Shown: one piece after another, positions 32,368-44,317 of the stretch
Position numbering within the stretch: the first letter of the stretch is position 1
Layout: each line of letters opens with the position of its first letter
DNA from: Spinellus fusiger
Taxonomy: Eukaryota; Mucoromycota; Mucoromycetes; Mucorales; Phycomycetaceae
Assembly (NCBI GenBank): GCA_025094145.1
Contig: JALLLS010000001.1
Coordinates: 1,178,001-1,242,000 of the forward strand
Length of the DNA: 64,000 nt
Reading direction: 5' to 3'
Program-made: the position numbers and the translations under genes
Notes under the pieces: model-generated
Told to the model about the DNA's origin: nothing
The model's input: the letters and a program-made list of their open reading frames with translations, nothing else
The model's database searches: none

Positions 32368-34923
32368 TTATTTATTAAGCGTACAGATGCGATACGATCT
32401 CCAAACCTCATAGCTAGTGCGTTTATAGAAATCAACTGCTACCACCCAATCTACATAGGATGTTTCTATGTGACGAGCCTGAAGTACTTCATTGGCATAG
32501 GCAACTATGCCCAATCCAATGCCACGACCACGGGCTTCCTCTGATACACCAACACAGGCCATACCACCACTCTTGGGACCCAGCAACAGAGGATCTGTCC
32601 AAATTAAATCATTGCGGTCTGGGTGAGACTGTTGGTGAGCATGAAGGATCAAGCTACCCACAATATTGCCATCCTTGTTCTGTTCTCTTGCTACTATGAC
32701 ATCTTGGAAATCACCCAAATCAGTATGGTGCTTATAAGTAGAAACCCAGTATGGAAAGTATCTTGATTGAAACTGAATAAGGTCATTCAACTGATGTGGC
32801 AAAAGTCTTCCAAACCACAGCCCCTCTTTTTTCATGCGGTCTCGGATCACTGTAGGAGTTTTGTAATGTGTTAGGTCTCCTACAAGATCCCAGACAATTT
32901 CCCCCATTTGACATCCCCTGCGTTCAAAGTAAGCCTGTGCCTTTTTTCCATTCACATCGTCATCATTAGGGACACCTGGGAAGAAACGTGGAAAGGTAGA
33001 GCCAATGCGAATAGACACAATTTCTTTCTGCCTCAGTGTGTCAATGGTATGTTGATAGAGAACTGTGCCAATACCACGTGATTGATAGTCTGGTTGAACC
33101 ATTAAGAGAGCAAGTTGCCCTGTTTGTTCAAACACTTGGCTTCCTGCGAAACCAACAATTTTGTTTTCATGTTTCACCACGCAATGTTCTGGTGATTGCA
33201 AATGTAACAAAACATTCCTAAAAACGTCCAAGGAGAGAGGAAGTGCCTTGAAAGTCACTGTCCATAATTGCCACACTTCTTCCAGCATTTCAGGAGTGTA
33301 AGTTTCCACTGTCCATGCTTCCCAAGTCACTGGCAGGGTATTATGTGATTCGATAGGAATAGTCACTGGCAGCTGGCTATGGGTTTCTATCTCACCAAAG
33401 ATCAGTTTGACAGCAGACTCCATGGCAGGTGGGTTGTACTCATAGGTGACGATGTAGGCATCGATGTCTGAGAACACCATAATATCATAGGGATTCATCA
33501 CAGCCACCACCACTAGACGACGAGCATGGCGATGGGCAAGACGCACCATGTCAGCCTGGAATGGATAGAGATTTGCATTGCCTGTGCCAATAATAACCCA
33601 GTCTGCCTGCTTTATCTTTTCCTCCAAGGTGTTGGTCTCTTCATTGAATAGAATACATTCTGCCTCTGTAGAGCGCTGTTTCAGTGCCAGTTCAAATGCC
33701 TTGAAGGGTTCCTTTTCAGAATCAATGGCAAGTGTCACAGGAATTTGCGCACCCAAAAAAAGAATTCTGTCTTGCTGTGCTGGCTTGATGGGAAGAAGCT
33801 GTTGGCTATTGCGTACCACTGTCGGGATTTGGTCATACAAAGTACCACTTAGTGCCACATGCTGGGGACAGCCCACTACTAGTGGTTTGTGTGCCAAGGT
33901 ATCCTCCCACGTCAAGTACTTGTCCTTTAGATCAGATACGCGTTTGAGAGATGCCTCCAGTGCCCCTGTGTCCAGTTGGTGATGGTCAATGGCAGTGTGG
34001 AGCTTCTGAAGTGCCTCGTATTGAAACGCATAGGTATGGGACACCATGACAATATCATTGCCAGCTTGGAGGGCAACCACAGTACCTGTGGGGGTTCCAA
34101 TGGTTTCCTTGACTGCTTCCATCTCAAGGCAATCCGTGACAATGACTCCTTCGTAACCAATGTCTTTTCTGAGTAGATGCACAATTTCTGGGGATAGACT
34201 GGAGACCTGCCGTGGTTCCTTGATAATCTGTGGAAGAGACATGTGGCCCACCATCACAGAGGCAGGGACTTGATTTCCTTTGGACTTTTGGATAGCTTGT
34301 CTGAAGGGTTTCAACTCAAATCTTTCCAATTCTTCCAAACTCTTGTCAATAACAGGTACACCCACATGGGAGTCTGTGGCTGTGTCTCCATGGCCTGGGA
34401 AATGTTTGATGCTGGTCACTACCTTTTTGTTCTGATAGGCCTCGACTTGTGCAATGCCCAACTTTGCAACTAGATCAGGGTCTTCTCCAAAAGAACGGAC
34501 ACCGATCACAGGATTAAAGGGATTGTTATTCACATCCATGACAGGTGCTAAGTTCCAATTGATACCAAGGCAAAGAAGCTCATCTGCTACGGCGCTTGCT
34601 ACATCATAGGCAGCTTGTGTGGAGTTGATGGCACCCAAAGCCATGCTACCAGGAAGATAGGTACCACTACGACCCAAACGACGTACGACGCCGTTCTCTT
34701 GATCTACAGCAATTAAAAGAGGACGAACATGGCCAGATGCATGGGCTGTCTGCTGAAGAGTGTAAGTAAGGGCTCGTATCTGTTCAGGAGATTCGATATT
34801 CCGAGAAAACAAGATGATAGCACCGAGATTATGGTTGCGAATGAGGTTTAATATATCTTCTGTAGGTGTCACTCCATGGAACCCATAGATGAGTAGTTGG
34901 CCGATCTCCTTTTTAATAGACAT
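32368..34923 (-). CDS. GH3 beta-N-acetylhexosaminidase (NagZ-like) fused to two GNAT domains
   Basis: Single uninterrupted 851-residue frame. Residues 1-330 form a GH3 barrel of NagZ type: GFHGVTPTEDI, DQENGVVRRL, NLAPVMDVNNNP and the catalytic-dyad loop KHFPGHGDTATDSH, followed by VIVTDCLEMEAV with the nucleophile aspartate in the TD pair. Residues 330-530 resemble the C-terminal alpha/beta-sandwich domain of longer GH3 enzymes. Two GNAT acetyltransferase folds follow: one with the acetyl-CoA loop QSRGIGTVLY (about 625) and a second with EARGRGIGLG (about 805). Family members hydrolyse terminal beta-GlcNAc; the acetyltransferase partner suggests amino-sugar metabolism, for example acetylating freed glucosamine. 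Absence of introns contrasts with nearly all neighbours. No signal peptide, so cytosolic. Confidence 0.9.
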   Translation of the reverse strand: MSIKKEIGQLLIYGFHGVTPTEDILNLIRNHNLGAIILFSRNIESPEQIRALTYTLQQTAHASGHVRPLLIAVDQENGVVRRLGRSGTYLPGSMALGAINSTQAAYDVASAVADELLCLGINWNLAPVMDVNNNPFNPVIGVRSFGEDPDLVAKLGIAQVEAYQNKKVVTSIKHFPGHGDTATDSHVGVPVIDKSLEELERFELKPFRQAIQKSKGNQVPASVMVGHMSLPQIIKEPRQVSSLSPEIVHLLRKDIGYEGVIVTDCLEMEAVKETIGTPTGTVVALQAGNDIVMVSHTYAFQYEALQKLHTAIDHHQLDTGALEASLKRVSDLKDKYLTWEDTLAHKPLVVGCPQHVALSGTLYDQIPTVVRNSQQLLPIKPAQQDRILFLGAQIPVTLAIDSEKEPFKAFELALKQRSTEAECILFNEETNTLEEKIKQADWVIIGTGNANLYPFQADMVRLAHRHARRLVVVAVMNPYDIMVFSDIDAYIVTYEYNPPAMESAVKLIFGEIETHSQLPVTIPIESHNTLPVTWEAWTVETYTPEMLEEVWQLWTVTFKALPLSLDVFRNVLLHLQSPEHCVVKHENKIVGFAGSQVFEQTGQLALLMVQPDYQSRGIGTVLYQHTIDTLRQKEIVSIRIGSTFPRFFPGVPNDDDVNGKKAQAYFERRGCQMGEIVWDLVGDLTHYKTPTVIRDRMKKEGLWFGRLLPHQLNDLIQFQSRYFPYWVSTYKHHTDLGDFQDVIVAREQNKDGNIVGSLILHAHQQSHPDRNDLIWTDPLLLGPKSGGMACVGVSEEARGRGIGLGIVAYANEVLQARHIETSYVDWVVAVDFYKRTSYEVWRSYRICTLNK

Positions 34924-35721
34924 TCTTATGTATTAGTTTTAGGAGAGAGAAGAGAGAGAAAGAAGAGAGAGAGAAACGTAAAGAGATGAGTTTGCCTTTA
35001 TTTTTAATGATAGATAGGCATAGTGTAATTAAAGCAATATAACCTTGCATTGGACCCTGAGAACACAAGAAGAGAAAGTAGTGGTACTTATAAGACACCG
35101 CACGTATTACATAAACTACCAAAATAACCTTATGTTTTCACTCTGTTCCAATATCAACATCAACAACCATGTATGTACTCAATAGAGAATAGACAAAGAC
35201 AGACAAGCAAATCGGCCTGTTTCTCCCTTCTTCTGCTTCAAACAAGCACAATGGATTTGTTTGCTTCTAATTCAACAGTCATTCTATAGCAAGTCGTAGA
35301 GTAGAGCCTAAATAAGTCTCCTCATAGAACACCCTTGTATAAGAGACACTGAATTCCTTTATTCTTCTGCTGAGTCTATTTTATACTCCTACACTACACA
35401 CCCTTCACCAGCTAAAGAGAAACAAGGACTGTTGTGTGGAAGCGATGACTGTGGATGTTGATAAACTTACCGACCCATCACGTGATAAAATACACCAGGC
35501 AAGCAAAGACGGGTCTACAAAATGAAGAAATGTTTCCAAAATTGGTCAACTGCGTGTCATTATGGAGTCAGGGTGAAAGAGGAAAAAGTCCATTTATGCT
35601 GTCTCATCCCACTCTCCCTATTGATTGGTTGTTTTTATTCTCCGACAATCTTAAGCACAGAGACCATTCGATTATTTACCTTGCCAAAGACAAGAAATGA
35701 AATTCTTCACTCTTCGCTACC
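34924..35721. other. divergent promoter region GH3-GNAT / Sec2-like
   Basis: About 800 bp between two divergent start codons, with pyrimidine- and purine-rich tracts just upstream of the GH3 gene (34940..34985). Short frames on the + strand at 35455..35758 overlap the start of the next gene in other phases and are not convincing. Confidence 0.45.
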
Positions 35722-37677
35722 ATGGAAACACCCAGTCTCAATATCGACAGTCACATAAGGGAGAAAGGTATCACTAAAGAGGACATTGCCAACCTATACT
35801 CCCACCTGCAAAATGTCATTAGCAATGTTCATGGCACTGTACCTCCAAGTGAGGATATTATACCTCCAGGCCATTTTTCAGCTGGACTCGGTACTTGCAG
35901 AGACGCTACTCAACAGCCTAAAGAAGAGCCGACCACAGTAGAAGAGACATCCACAGTAGAAGAGACATCCACAGTAGAAGGGTCAGCTACAGTAGAAGGG
36001 TCAGCTACAGTAGAAGAAACAGCTACAGTAGAAGAAACAGCTACAGTAGAAGAAACAGAGGCAAAAAGCATACCCGAGTGTCCTTGCCGTCATATTATCA
36101 CATCAGAGACTACTTTCCTCTGCTCTCTATGCAATAATAGTATTCCTGCTCTAAAGACTATCCACCAAGAAAAAATACTTCTTCAGAAAGAAATCCAGTC
36201 TCTAAAGGAAGAGATTCAACAGACACACGAGAAAGAGGAAGAAAAAGCTGCCGTCATCCAATACTTGAATAAAAAGTCAGAAGAACTCGTTGCCGACATT
36301 CAGACTAAATCAGAAGAAATCAGTGCATTAAAGAGTGACATTAAGAACTTGAATGAAAAATATATTGGACAATTGGACAGAGTAGTGGAGTTCCAGCTAG
36401 CAAAAGAAGCAGTTGAAAATGAACTGGAGGAGCTATCAAGGAAACTGTTTGAAGAAGCCAATGGGATGGTAGCAAAAGAAAAGAAGGAGAAGTTCCACCT
36501 TGAAGTGGCTCACCAGAAGCTACAGAGACAGTTGAAGGAAACACAGGAGAGATTGTCCACTGAAGAAATGCAGCTGAATGAACTAAGACAAGCCATGTCC
36601 ACGATGGATGAGATTGAGCACCAAAAAGACCAAGAGGCCAGTACGCATCCCTCTTACCCAACCATCAAGGATTCCAATGTGCGTGCTACTCGTGATCTTG
36701 CTGCACTCATGTCAGCAGAGCTTGGTGTGGATAATACCGATACCATGGTGGGAGTGGATCCACTGATGATGGCAACATTCATAGACTGTGTTAAGAATTC
36801 ACCCATGCTACCCCTTGGCAAAATCCACTCTTTGCCCTTTCTCAAATACTGCCAGTCAGACAGCATTGAACAGTGTCTTCGGTTTGGACCCAACTCCCGT
36901 CTATCTGTAAAGAAGTTGAATGAGGCTATTCTTATGAATACCTGTTTTATTGAGGACACACCTGCTGGGTTTGCTGATGAACAAGCAGCCCAAATGGTGG
37001 ATGCGACTCTTAAACTGTCCGCCTCCAAGACACTTTTATGGGAAAGATTGAATGGAACAGAAACATATAGGCTTCGTCAATGTCAGGCCTGTGGAAGGTG
37101 TGACACCCATCTTCCTCTTGCTTATCGGTTTCGAGTCTCCTATTTTGATGACTGGGCGTGTATTGATCGCTTTTGTCGTGATCGATTGGTGGCTGTATGT
37201 GAGTTTTATATGTTCATTCGCAACATAAGACAGAATTACTACAGTGGAAGATCCATGTTGGATTTGTATTACGAAATGTTGCGTCTAAGATTGCAAATGT
37301 TTTATGCAAGGTAAAGAAGATGTTTATAATAAGCTACTTATGGTATTAGCATGGGTGCATTGGCAGATACTACACAGCAATTAGGGATTGTGGGTGATAC
37401 TATTGGCAAAGCATCTTCCCCTAGAGTGGCGATGTCTCCCTCTGAACCACCTATAGAAATAATGACTCCAAAGGCTGAAAAAGTACTTCCACCCAATCCA
37501 TGCATTGATACGAGTATTTCTGTCCTCAGTCCAGACACCACTGCCAACAGCAGTCCAGTCTTTGATGAGGAGAATCGCAGCAACAACCCTACATCCTCCA
37601 CAGTCTCCCTTGAAAGTCTATTTGCCATCACAACTACCTCTATCGAGAAAAAGGCAGATGAACACACACTGGGTTAG
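35722..37677 (+). CDS. Sec2/Rabin8-type Rab guanine-nucleotide exchange factor
   Basis: Exons 35722..37310 and 37350..37677 give 638 residues. After a 70-residue leader come imperfect 6-residue TVEETS/TVEGSA repeats, then a CPCRHIITSE...CSLCNN cysteine pair region. A long coiled coil spans about 145-300, and its end carries the Sec2 GEF signature RKLFEEANGMVAKEKKEK. A conserved C-terminal module (about 350-530) ends in QACGRCDTHLPLAYRFRVSY and aromatic/basic helices, also seen in fungal Sec2-like proteins. The last exon is Ser/Thr/Pro-rich. Sec2 activates the Rab Sec4 on secretory vesicles for delivery to the hyphal tip; that role is inferred. Start context is ctaccATGg. Confidence 0.82.
35934..36058 (+). 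repeat. coding minisatellite, 18-nt units
   Basis: Seven tandem copies of an 18-nt unit (acagtagaagagacatcc and variants) inside the Sec2-like gene, encoding TVEETS, TVEGSA and TVEETA hexapeptides. Variants occur in adjacent pairs, showing recent duplication of two-unit blocks. Confidence 0.93.
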
Positions 37678-37964
37678 ACTTCACTGTAGATATGTCTATA
37701 CTCTTCACAATGTACATTTCCTCCTCTTCTTCCTTCTATTTCTGTGACTGAGCTCAATAGGATATTAGAACAACACCATGCATACTCTTCTCTCTCCTTC
37801 TCTCTCTCTCTTTCTTTCCTCAATAAAACAAAATTAATTCATAGGCAATTCATGGACAAAACTGTATATGTTAGTAGGCGCTGTTTTCGGGGATTTCCAG
37901 TGTCACTGTGTATATCCACAAAAGACTTTTTTCATCCATGCTTGGCAGCCACTCATTTCTTGTC

Positions 37965-40305
37965 ATGTCCATTCCTCACGTCATGCTCAACCTACGTTCA
38001 CCCTGTCGTACACTTCACAGCCCCTGGACAGTCCACTCGAGACACTTTACACTGGATGTAAGACGCCTCTATTGTATTTGTAGGGTGTTTGGGCTCAACT
38101 GTCTTTTCTTTCTCAGGGACGTACTCGACTCTCGACTCGGTTTATGCCTCTTACCAAAGACACGATTGCCACTGGGCACGGAGACAAAAGCCACGCACTG
38201 TTATTAAAAGCAGGATTCATTCGTCAGGTACAGTGTAATAATATAAATATATATGTAAAAAAAAAAAAAACAGATGAATAACACCCACAACTAGTCTTCT
38301 TCGGGCATCTATTCCTTATTGCCTATGGGTCTACGTACTATTGAGAAGATTGAAAATATTATTGATGAGGAGATGCAGGCCATTGGTAGGTCATTGGAGA
38401 GTGAGGACCATTATAAAGATCCTTATTCGTATCAGAATGATAATCGATCTTGATATTCATTGCTACTGGGTCTGATAACAGGCAGTCAGAAACTACAACT
38501 TCCATTGTTATTGTCTCCCGAAAGTTGGAAAAGGACCGGTCGATGGAGGGGTGCCCAGGGAGAGGTGAGGAATAAACAAGAGATACTAAAAAACCCCAGT
38601 ACTAAGAAGAAAGAAAAAAAAATGTCTCTCTTGTACAGTTCTTTCGTCTTAAAGATCGTAAAGATTCCGACCTATTACTTGCTCCTACCCATGAAGAGGA
38701 AATTACACAGCTTGTGGCTTCTGAGCTAAGATCCACCAAGCAACTTCCTATCCGTCTTTATCAAATAGGTAGATGAATCATCCTAGGCTCCTCATAATAA
38801 GCACTCTCTTGTACAGGAAATTGACTCCCTGTTCAATACTAGGTCGCAAGTTTCGTGATGAACTTCGTCCCAGAGCCGGTCTTTTAAGAGGCAGGGAGTT
38901 TATTATGAAGGATCTTTATAGTTTTGATGCCACTCTACAGGACGCCTATTCTACTTATGAAGAAGTGACTCTGGCTTACAAGGCCATCTTTGGTCGTCTT
39001 GGCACTCCATTTGTAGTGGTAATGAACACTCTGCACAGGGCCTAGATTCATTAAGTCATTCTTAGGCAGAAGCAGACAGTGGTAATATGGGTGGATCCAA
39101 ATCACACGAATATCATCTTGTATCTTCTGGTAAGTTGTGATAGATAGAATCACAAGAAGAAAAGTTGATGAATGAATGAGGATATTTACCTCTCTTCTTT
39201 TATCTAAGCGGGAGAAGACACACTTTTGACATGTACAGGGTGTGGATACACTGCAAATGAAGAATTGGCAGTGGCGCATCTAAAAGCACCCCTACTGTCT
39301 GTTGAAGTTTTGGATGAGACCAAGACTGAAAATGCACTGGTAAAATACACACGAGAGACATTGGGAATGCATCAGAATGAGCATGCTGTGGATTATTCCT
39401 TCATGGAATACAAATATCTGAACAAAGACAAAGAAGCCTTGCGTGGTTATGCAGCTGTTATTATTCCAAACGGCTATACTGTCAATGAAGTAAAAGTGCA
39501 GGCATCGATTCGTCGCCATCTTGAGAAGCAACAACTCCTACAGGACAATGGCAATGTGGAAATCCATGCACCCTTATCCCCCACTGCTCTTCAGTCCATA
39601 GACCCAGCCTCTCTTCAGAATGTCCACTTTCTCTTGGATGATGCTGTTATGCCATTATGCACTCTTCCACACCAAGATGCACTTGGATCCACTTTTCTTC
39701 ATTCTTCAGATCACTTTCGTTGTGCTGAGGCCGGTGACTTGTGCCATGCATGTTACAGCAAAGAACGTATTACACCTCTCAGCAGTGTAAAAGCCATTGA
39801 AGTAGGACACACCTTCTATCTCGGCACAAAGTACTCTTCTGCTCTCAATTGTGGCTATAAAACACCTGCTTCTCCTGATAAAGTACCTGCTCAAATGGGA
39901 TGTTATGGTATTGGTGTATCCCGGTTGCTGTCAGCAGTAGCAGAGGTGCACTGTGATGACCGTGGCCTTGTATGGCCTTTCAGCATTGCCCCTTACCGTC
40001 TTTGTATTATTCCTACGCATGATAAGAATACCGAGTTCCAGACATTAGCAAATCAAATCTACGATCAATTGAAGACAGTGGAGTTACTGAAGAAGGAGGT
40101 GACAATTGATGACAGGAAATCAGGATTTGGTAGCAAAATGAAGGATGCAGAATTAATTGGATACCCTTACATTGCTGTTGTGGGCCAAAAGACGCTCAGT
40201 TATCAGAGCGTTGAAGTGCATAAACGTACCAAAGGAGAAAAGAACACAGTAACAGAAATACCACTGCATGAATTGAATGCATGGCTGCAACAACAAATTC
40301 AATAA
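37965..40305 (+). CDS. bacterial-type prolyl-tRNA synthetase, probably mitochondrial
   Basis: Eight exons (37965..38057, 38117..38227, 38295..38385, 38482..38564, 38639..38768, 38843..39018, 39066..39129, 39209..40305) give 614 residues with all phases closing. The first 45 residues are Arg/Ser/His-rich with few acidic residues, a likely mitochondrial presequence; an in-frame ATG at 37908 could add 19 more. Class II motif 1 is around [14 protein letters not shown], motif 2 around [27 protein letters not shown] with the TxE loop APTHEEEI before it, and motif 3 around [12 protein letters not shown]. The [11 protein letters not shown] segment and the roughly 170-residue block between motifs 2 and 3 correspond to the INS domain of bacterial ProRS that edits mischarged alanine. 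The C-terminal anticodon-binding domain is complete. Confidence 0.9.
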
Positions 40306-41812
40306 TTGTTTATTACAATTACTTTACTATGTAATTACTGAAAAATCACTTTTTAAGAATGGCCAATGCGCCCTTCTTGATTGGCTAATAAATAATAGAC
40401 ATTCACGCACAATTGAATTTAATACTTGCTGAAAACTTGATAAGAAAAGCACTCTTTTTTCTTTCTTTCTTTCTTTTTTTTTTCAGTATGAAGTTCTTTT
40501 TTTTTCTTTATAAATATTATTAAACCAACACAACATGTCAGATAGATATTCAGCAACTGACATCTGTGAGAAATAAGATAGAAAGTTATGAGGAATATTA
40601 TTACCTGTTGAAGACTGGATTAAGGTTGACTATGATTGTGAGTGTAATTGTAATAAAGCCCACAGTTTAAAATAGTATTAAGAACATTGAAAAGTGTAGA
40701 TTACCATTGCATTCGAAGAGTCATGAAAAACATGAAAGAAAAGAAAAAGCCAGTGAGAAGGATTTTAGACACCTGAAAAAGGTCATTAGAAAGGACTCAT
40801 TTGCCTCACAATCAGCTGAAATTGGAAATATTGGAGTTTGAGGTGGATGTGTGTAGAAACAACATTACCAGTTACTGCAATCAGTTAGGGTTTGGATCCT
40901 TTTCTGTAGACCACAAGCCAGCCTTCATTGAGAAAATACAAGGAGAAATGACTTGACTGTGCAAATGTGATAGCTTTTATACTAAGGATTATGCTAGACG
41001 GTAGAAAGAGACACATTAAAGAGTATTCGATGGTATAAGCTGTCATTAGATATGGCCATTTGCACAAAAGTCATTGTAACTGTCTAAATAATAATAGCAG
41101 CTTACTATAGAGAATGAGTGGGATAAATCATTCATACAATCCTATGACATAAGTACTTCTTCCTACAGGGTAGTTAGGTTGGAATATGAATACATGTTCA
41201 GTCAATAACCAAAAATGTTACGATAAGCACAATGAAATACTACTGCTTTAGATGAATGTACAGAAAAATGAATCACTTGCATTTATTTGGAGAGCTCTTT
41301 CATTAGTATAGAGTATAGGCTAACATTGAACAAGGTTGCCTGAATTTCATACAGCATAGCCCTATTAATCTATGATAAATAGTAACTGATACTATTCAAT
41401 GCTATCTATTCCTTCTTTCTTGTTGTATTTTCCATCTATTTTCTCTGAACCAAGAAAATATCCAGGTCTTCTGGTTCATCTCCACTCTTGTCCATTGAAT
41501 GTAATCCAATGAATCCTACTTGAAGCCTAAATCATCTCTTATTCTTCATCTCTTCTTATTATTGGTCTGGTTAATTTACCCTATGAAGTATTGAGGAAAA
41601 TAAAAAAATAAAAAATAAAAAGAATATCCTCTTTTACTATTCTTTTATGCCTACACTCCTCACCCACCCACTTTATCCTCACCTGTTGAGTTGTCTAGTC
41701 ATGAAAACTACTGTACTGAATCGATAGTGTGGCTTGGGCAGAGGTTCTTTTTCTGTAAATTAGTAGACACACCTTGTCTTTGTATTTGTCTCTGCCTACT
41801 GTTCTCTTTTCC
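40306..41812. other. 1.5 kb intergenic region
   Basis: Between prolyl-tRNA synthetase and primase. On the minus strand around 40500..41070 there are several good splice-site-like sequences and a hydrophobic stretch (VSKILLTGFFFSFMFFMTLRMQ at about 40705..40775) that hint at a small membrane-protein gene or an ncRNA, but I could not assemble a closed reading frame. No gene is called. Confidence 0.4.
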
Positions 41813-44144
41813 ATGTCAGATCAGGAACAAGGTGCCCTTTCTCTACTAATAATAAAAGAAGAAGAAGAGAAGAATACACACCTAGACAGCTGCTCACCTG
41901 CTAATTCGCCCTGTGTTTCTATGCCTAGTTCATGATGAGCTGGAGGGTCTTGACATTGACATGTTCAGTGATTGTGAGTCCCTTGAACTGGATGTGAATA
42001 ACATGGACAATCAAATGGCCAATGTCCAACTAAGAACACCCCAGAGAGACGGAAATATAACCCGGATTATGTCTTTTATGGACTCACCACCCTATGGAGC
42101 AACACGAATCCCGATATTCAAGTGAGTGTCCACCCACTCTACTTGACTCACTCTATTCTCTCTTATCTAAACAGTCCAGTGGAGTCCCAGTATGATGAGC
42201 ACTACTTTCTACTGCGAGCTTACTATCAATACTTTTTCCCCTACAAGTCCTATTTCAAATGGCTTAATTATGACACTGGTACACTATTAACACATGGCCC
42301 AGTGCCACTGATAAGCCTTTGTTGATTGCTTGGTTGTTGTATAGCACTCACAAAGAACTTTACACACCGAGAATTCAGTTTTACATTGGCTTCTGATATC
42401 TATGTGCGCTACAACTCATTCATGTCTTTGGAGGATCTGAAAAAGGAGATTGAACGAATGCAACCCTCCAAGATTGATATTGGTGCTGTTTACACTGTTA
42501 AAGTAAGAACCATCCCATGTTATGTAGTCCCTTATATTTCTTCATGTCCTAGCCAAAAGACAAGAAGACTGTCAGTGATAAAGTATTCCGTCCAGTAGAA
42601 AAGGAGCTAGTGTTTGATATTGATATGACAGATTACGATGATATCAGAACCTGTTGCATGTAAGGCATCTTGTCATGGTCTTGTTGAATGGAAGCTAATG
42701 GTGTGTAATTTTTATTTTTATTTATTTATTATTTATAAAATAAAAATAAAAATAAAAGAGGAGGTGCTGTGTGCAGTAAATGCTGGACCTACATGACTAT
42801 TGCTATCAAAGTCATTGATAGAGCACTCCGTGGTAAGTAGAGTTCTGTCCATGGCTATAGTCATAACATGACTGTATTCGTAGATGACTTTGGATTTAAA
42901 CATCGTCTGTGGATTTACTCTGGTCGTCGTGGTGTACATTGTTGGGTGTGTGATGAGCGTGCTCGTAAATTAGACAATACTAGCAGAAAAGCCATTGTCA
43001 GCTACCTTGAAATTGTCAAGGTAATCTTCATTCGGACACTGACCTTTTTGATATGAGTGATTAGATTGTATACTGGAGATGTATTTATACTTGTGTGCTT
43101 AGGGCGGTGCTGATTCTATAAGAAAAGTCAATGTATTCAACATAAACCATCCATTCATTACGCAAGTAGTAGTTTTTATTCTTCATAGACTATTTTTGTT
43201 TATTAACATTGTTGGGTATAGTCGCTCTATGGAGATCATCCTCCCTTACTTTGATTCATTGGTACTCACTGCCCAAAAGACACTGGATACACCCGAGACA
43301 TGGCAAAAGATGCTGGCTCTGATTCCTGAAGAAGGTAAGGATGTCTATTCACAGTGTGCACTTTCTATACCAGTCCATTCATCCCAAACACCACCAATAT
43401 CAACACTATCAAAGGGTGTAGGGGGCTGATTGAAGAGGCGTGGAGAGAGAACCTCAGCAAGTCAGGAAGAGTGAAATGGGAGCAATTGAAGAAAGCACTG
43501 GATGATTCTAGTCATATAAATGGTGTCTACTTTGTAAGTACCTAGTGGATCTGTAGTGGCAGGAGACTGTATGTATTGATGAATGGACTATAGAAAAAAG
43601 AGAAATGGTTAAAGGAGATTATTCTCCAGTATTGCTATCCTCGTCTTGATGATAAGGTATCTACAACCATTGGACATTTGCTCAAGAGTCCCTTCTCCAT
43701 TCATCCCAAAACACGTAAGGAGCCTGTCTTATTATGTTCTCTCATTTCTCATCTCTTTCTATAGAGCGTGTCTGTGTTCCTATCTCTGTGGAGAACTGTG
43801 ATAGCTTTAATCCCTCCACAGTCCCCACTCTTTCTGATCTGTCAAGAGAAAGAGACATTTACCACAAGATGCACGGTAAGGAGGAGGGCGAAGGAGAGCG
43901 CAGAATACCTGGTAAGTTACAAAGGGAACAACCCCAAGAAGAAAGGCTTGTCTTTACTGATACATCCAACAGAATACAAAAAGACTTCTCTTGCACCCTA
44001 TATTGAACACTTTGAGAAGTTTGTTCAAAGTGTTCTCTTGGACACACAACGAGCAAAAAGAGGTATACTAAACGCATCTTCTATTCTTCTATTCTAAATC
44101 CACCTCTCTTTTCAGATGAATCTTCTCGTTCTATGGATTTCTAA
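41813..44144 (+). CDS. PRI1: DNA primase catalytic (small) subunit
   Basis: Fourteen exons (41813..41831, 41929..42121, 42175..42278, 42345..42502, 42553..42659, 42759..42832, 42884..43020, 43103..43161, 43222..43334, 43415..43533, 43594..43714, 43765..43875, 43973..44062, 44116..44144) give 477 residues. Key motifs: [18 protein letters not shown], the REFSFTL strand, the catalytic metal pair in [12 protein letters not shown], a zinc-binding Cys pair in CSKCW, and the invariant [17 protein letters not shown]. It makes RNA primers for DNA polymerase alpha. The intron after 43161 begins GC (GCAAGT), needed for phase. Exon 12 has two usable donors (43875 or 43911), both in phase, differing by 12 residues. 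An N-terminal 75-residue acidic extension precedes the conserved core; exon 1 is only 19 nt and is less sure. Confidence 0.93.
42711..42758. repeat. A/T palindrome abutting a splice acceptor in PRI1
   Basis: A TTTTTATTTTTATTTATT arm and its near-complementary AATAAAAATAAAAATAAAAG arm lie back to back in the intron 42660..42758. The acceptor AG is the last two bases of the purine arm, so the intron lacks a pyrimidine tract next to its 3' end. Confidence 0.75.
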
Positions 44145-44317
44145 TCCTTATTTGCCTACTTACTTTATGCCTTATATACTCTACTTTTCTACACATGGAC
44201 AAAATTGTATCTACACAATGATAAAATACACCAATAAACGTCACACATTAACGCGTGCCTTTTTTTCTTTCTTTCTATATTTCATATCTTATCCTAACAA
44301 GTTATCCTTTGAGTGAA

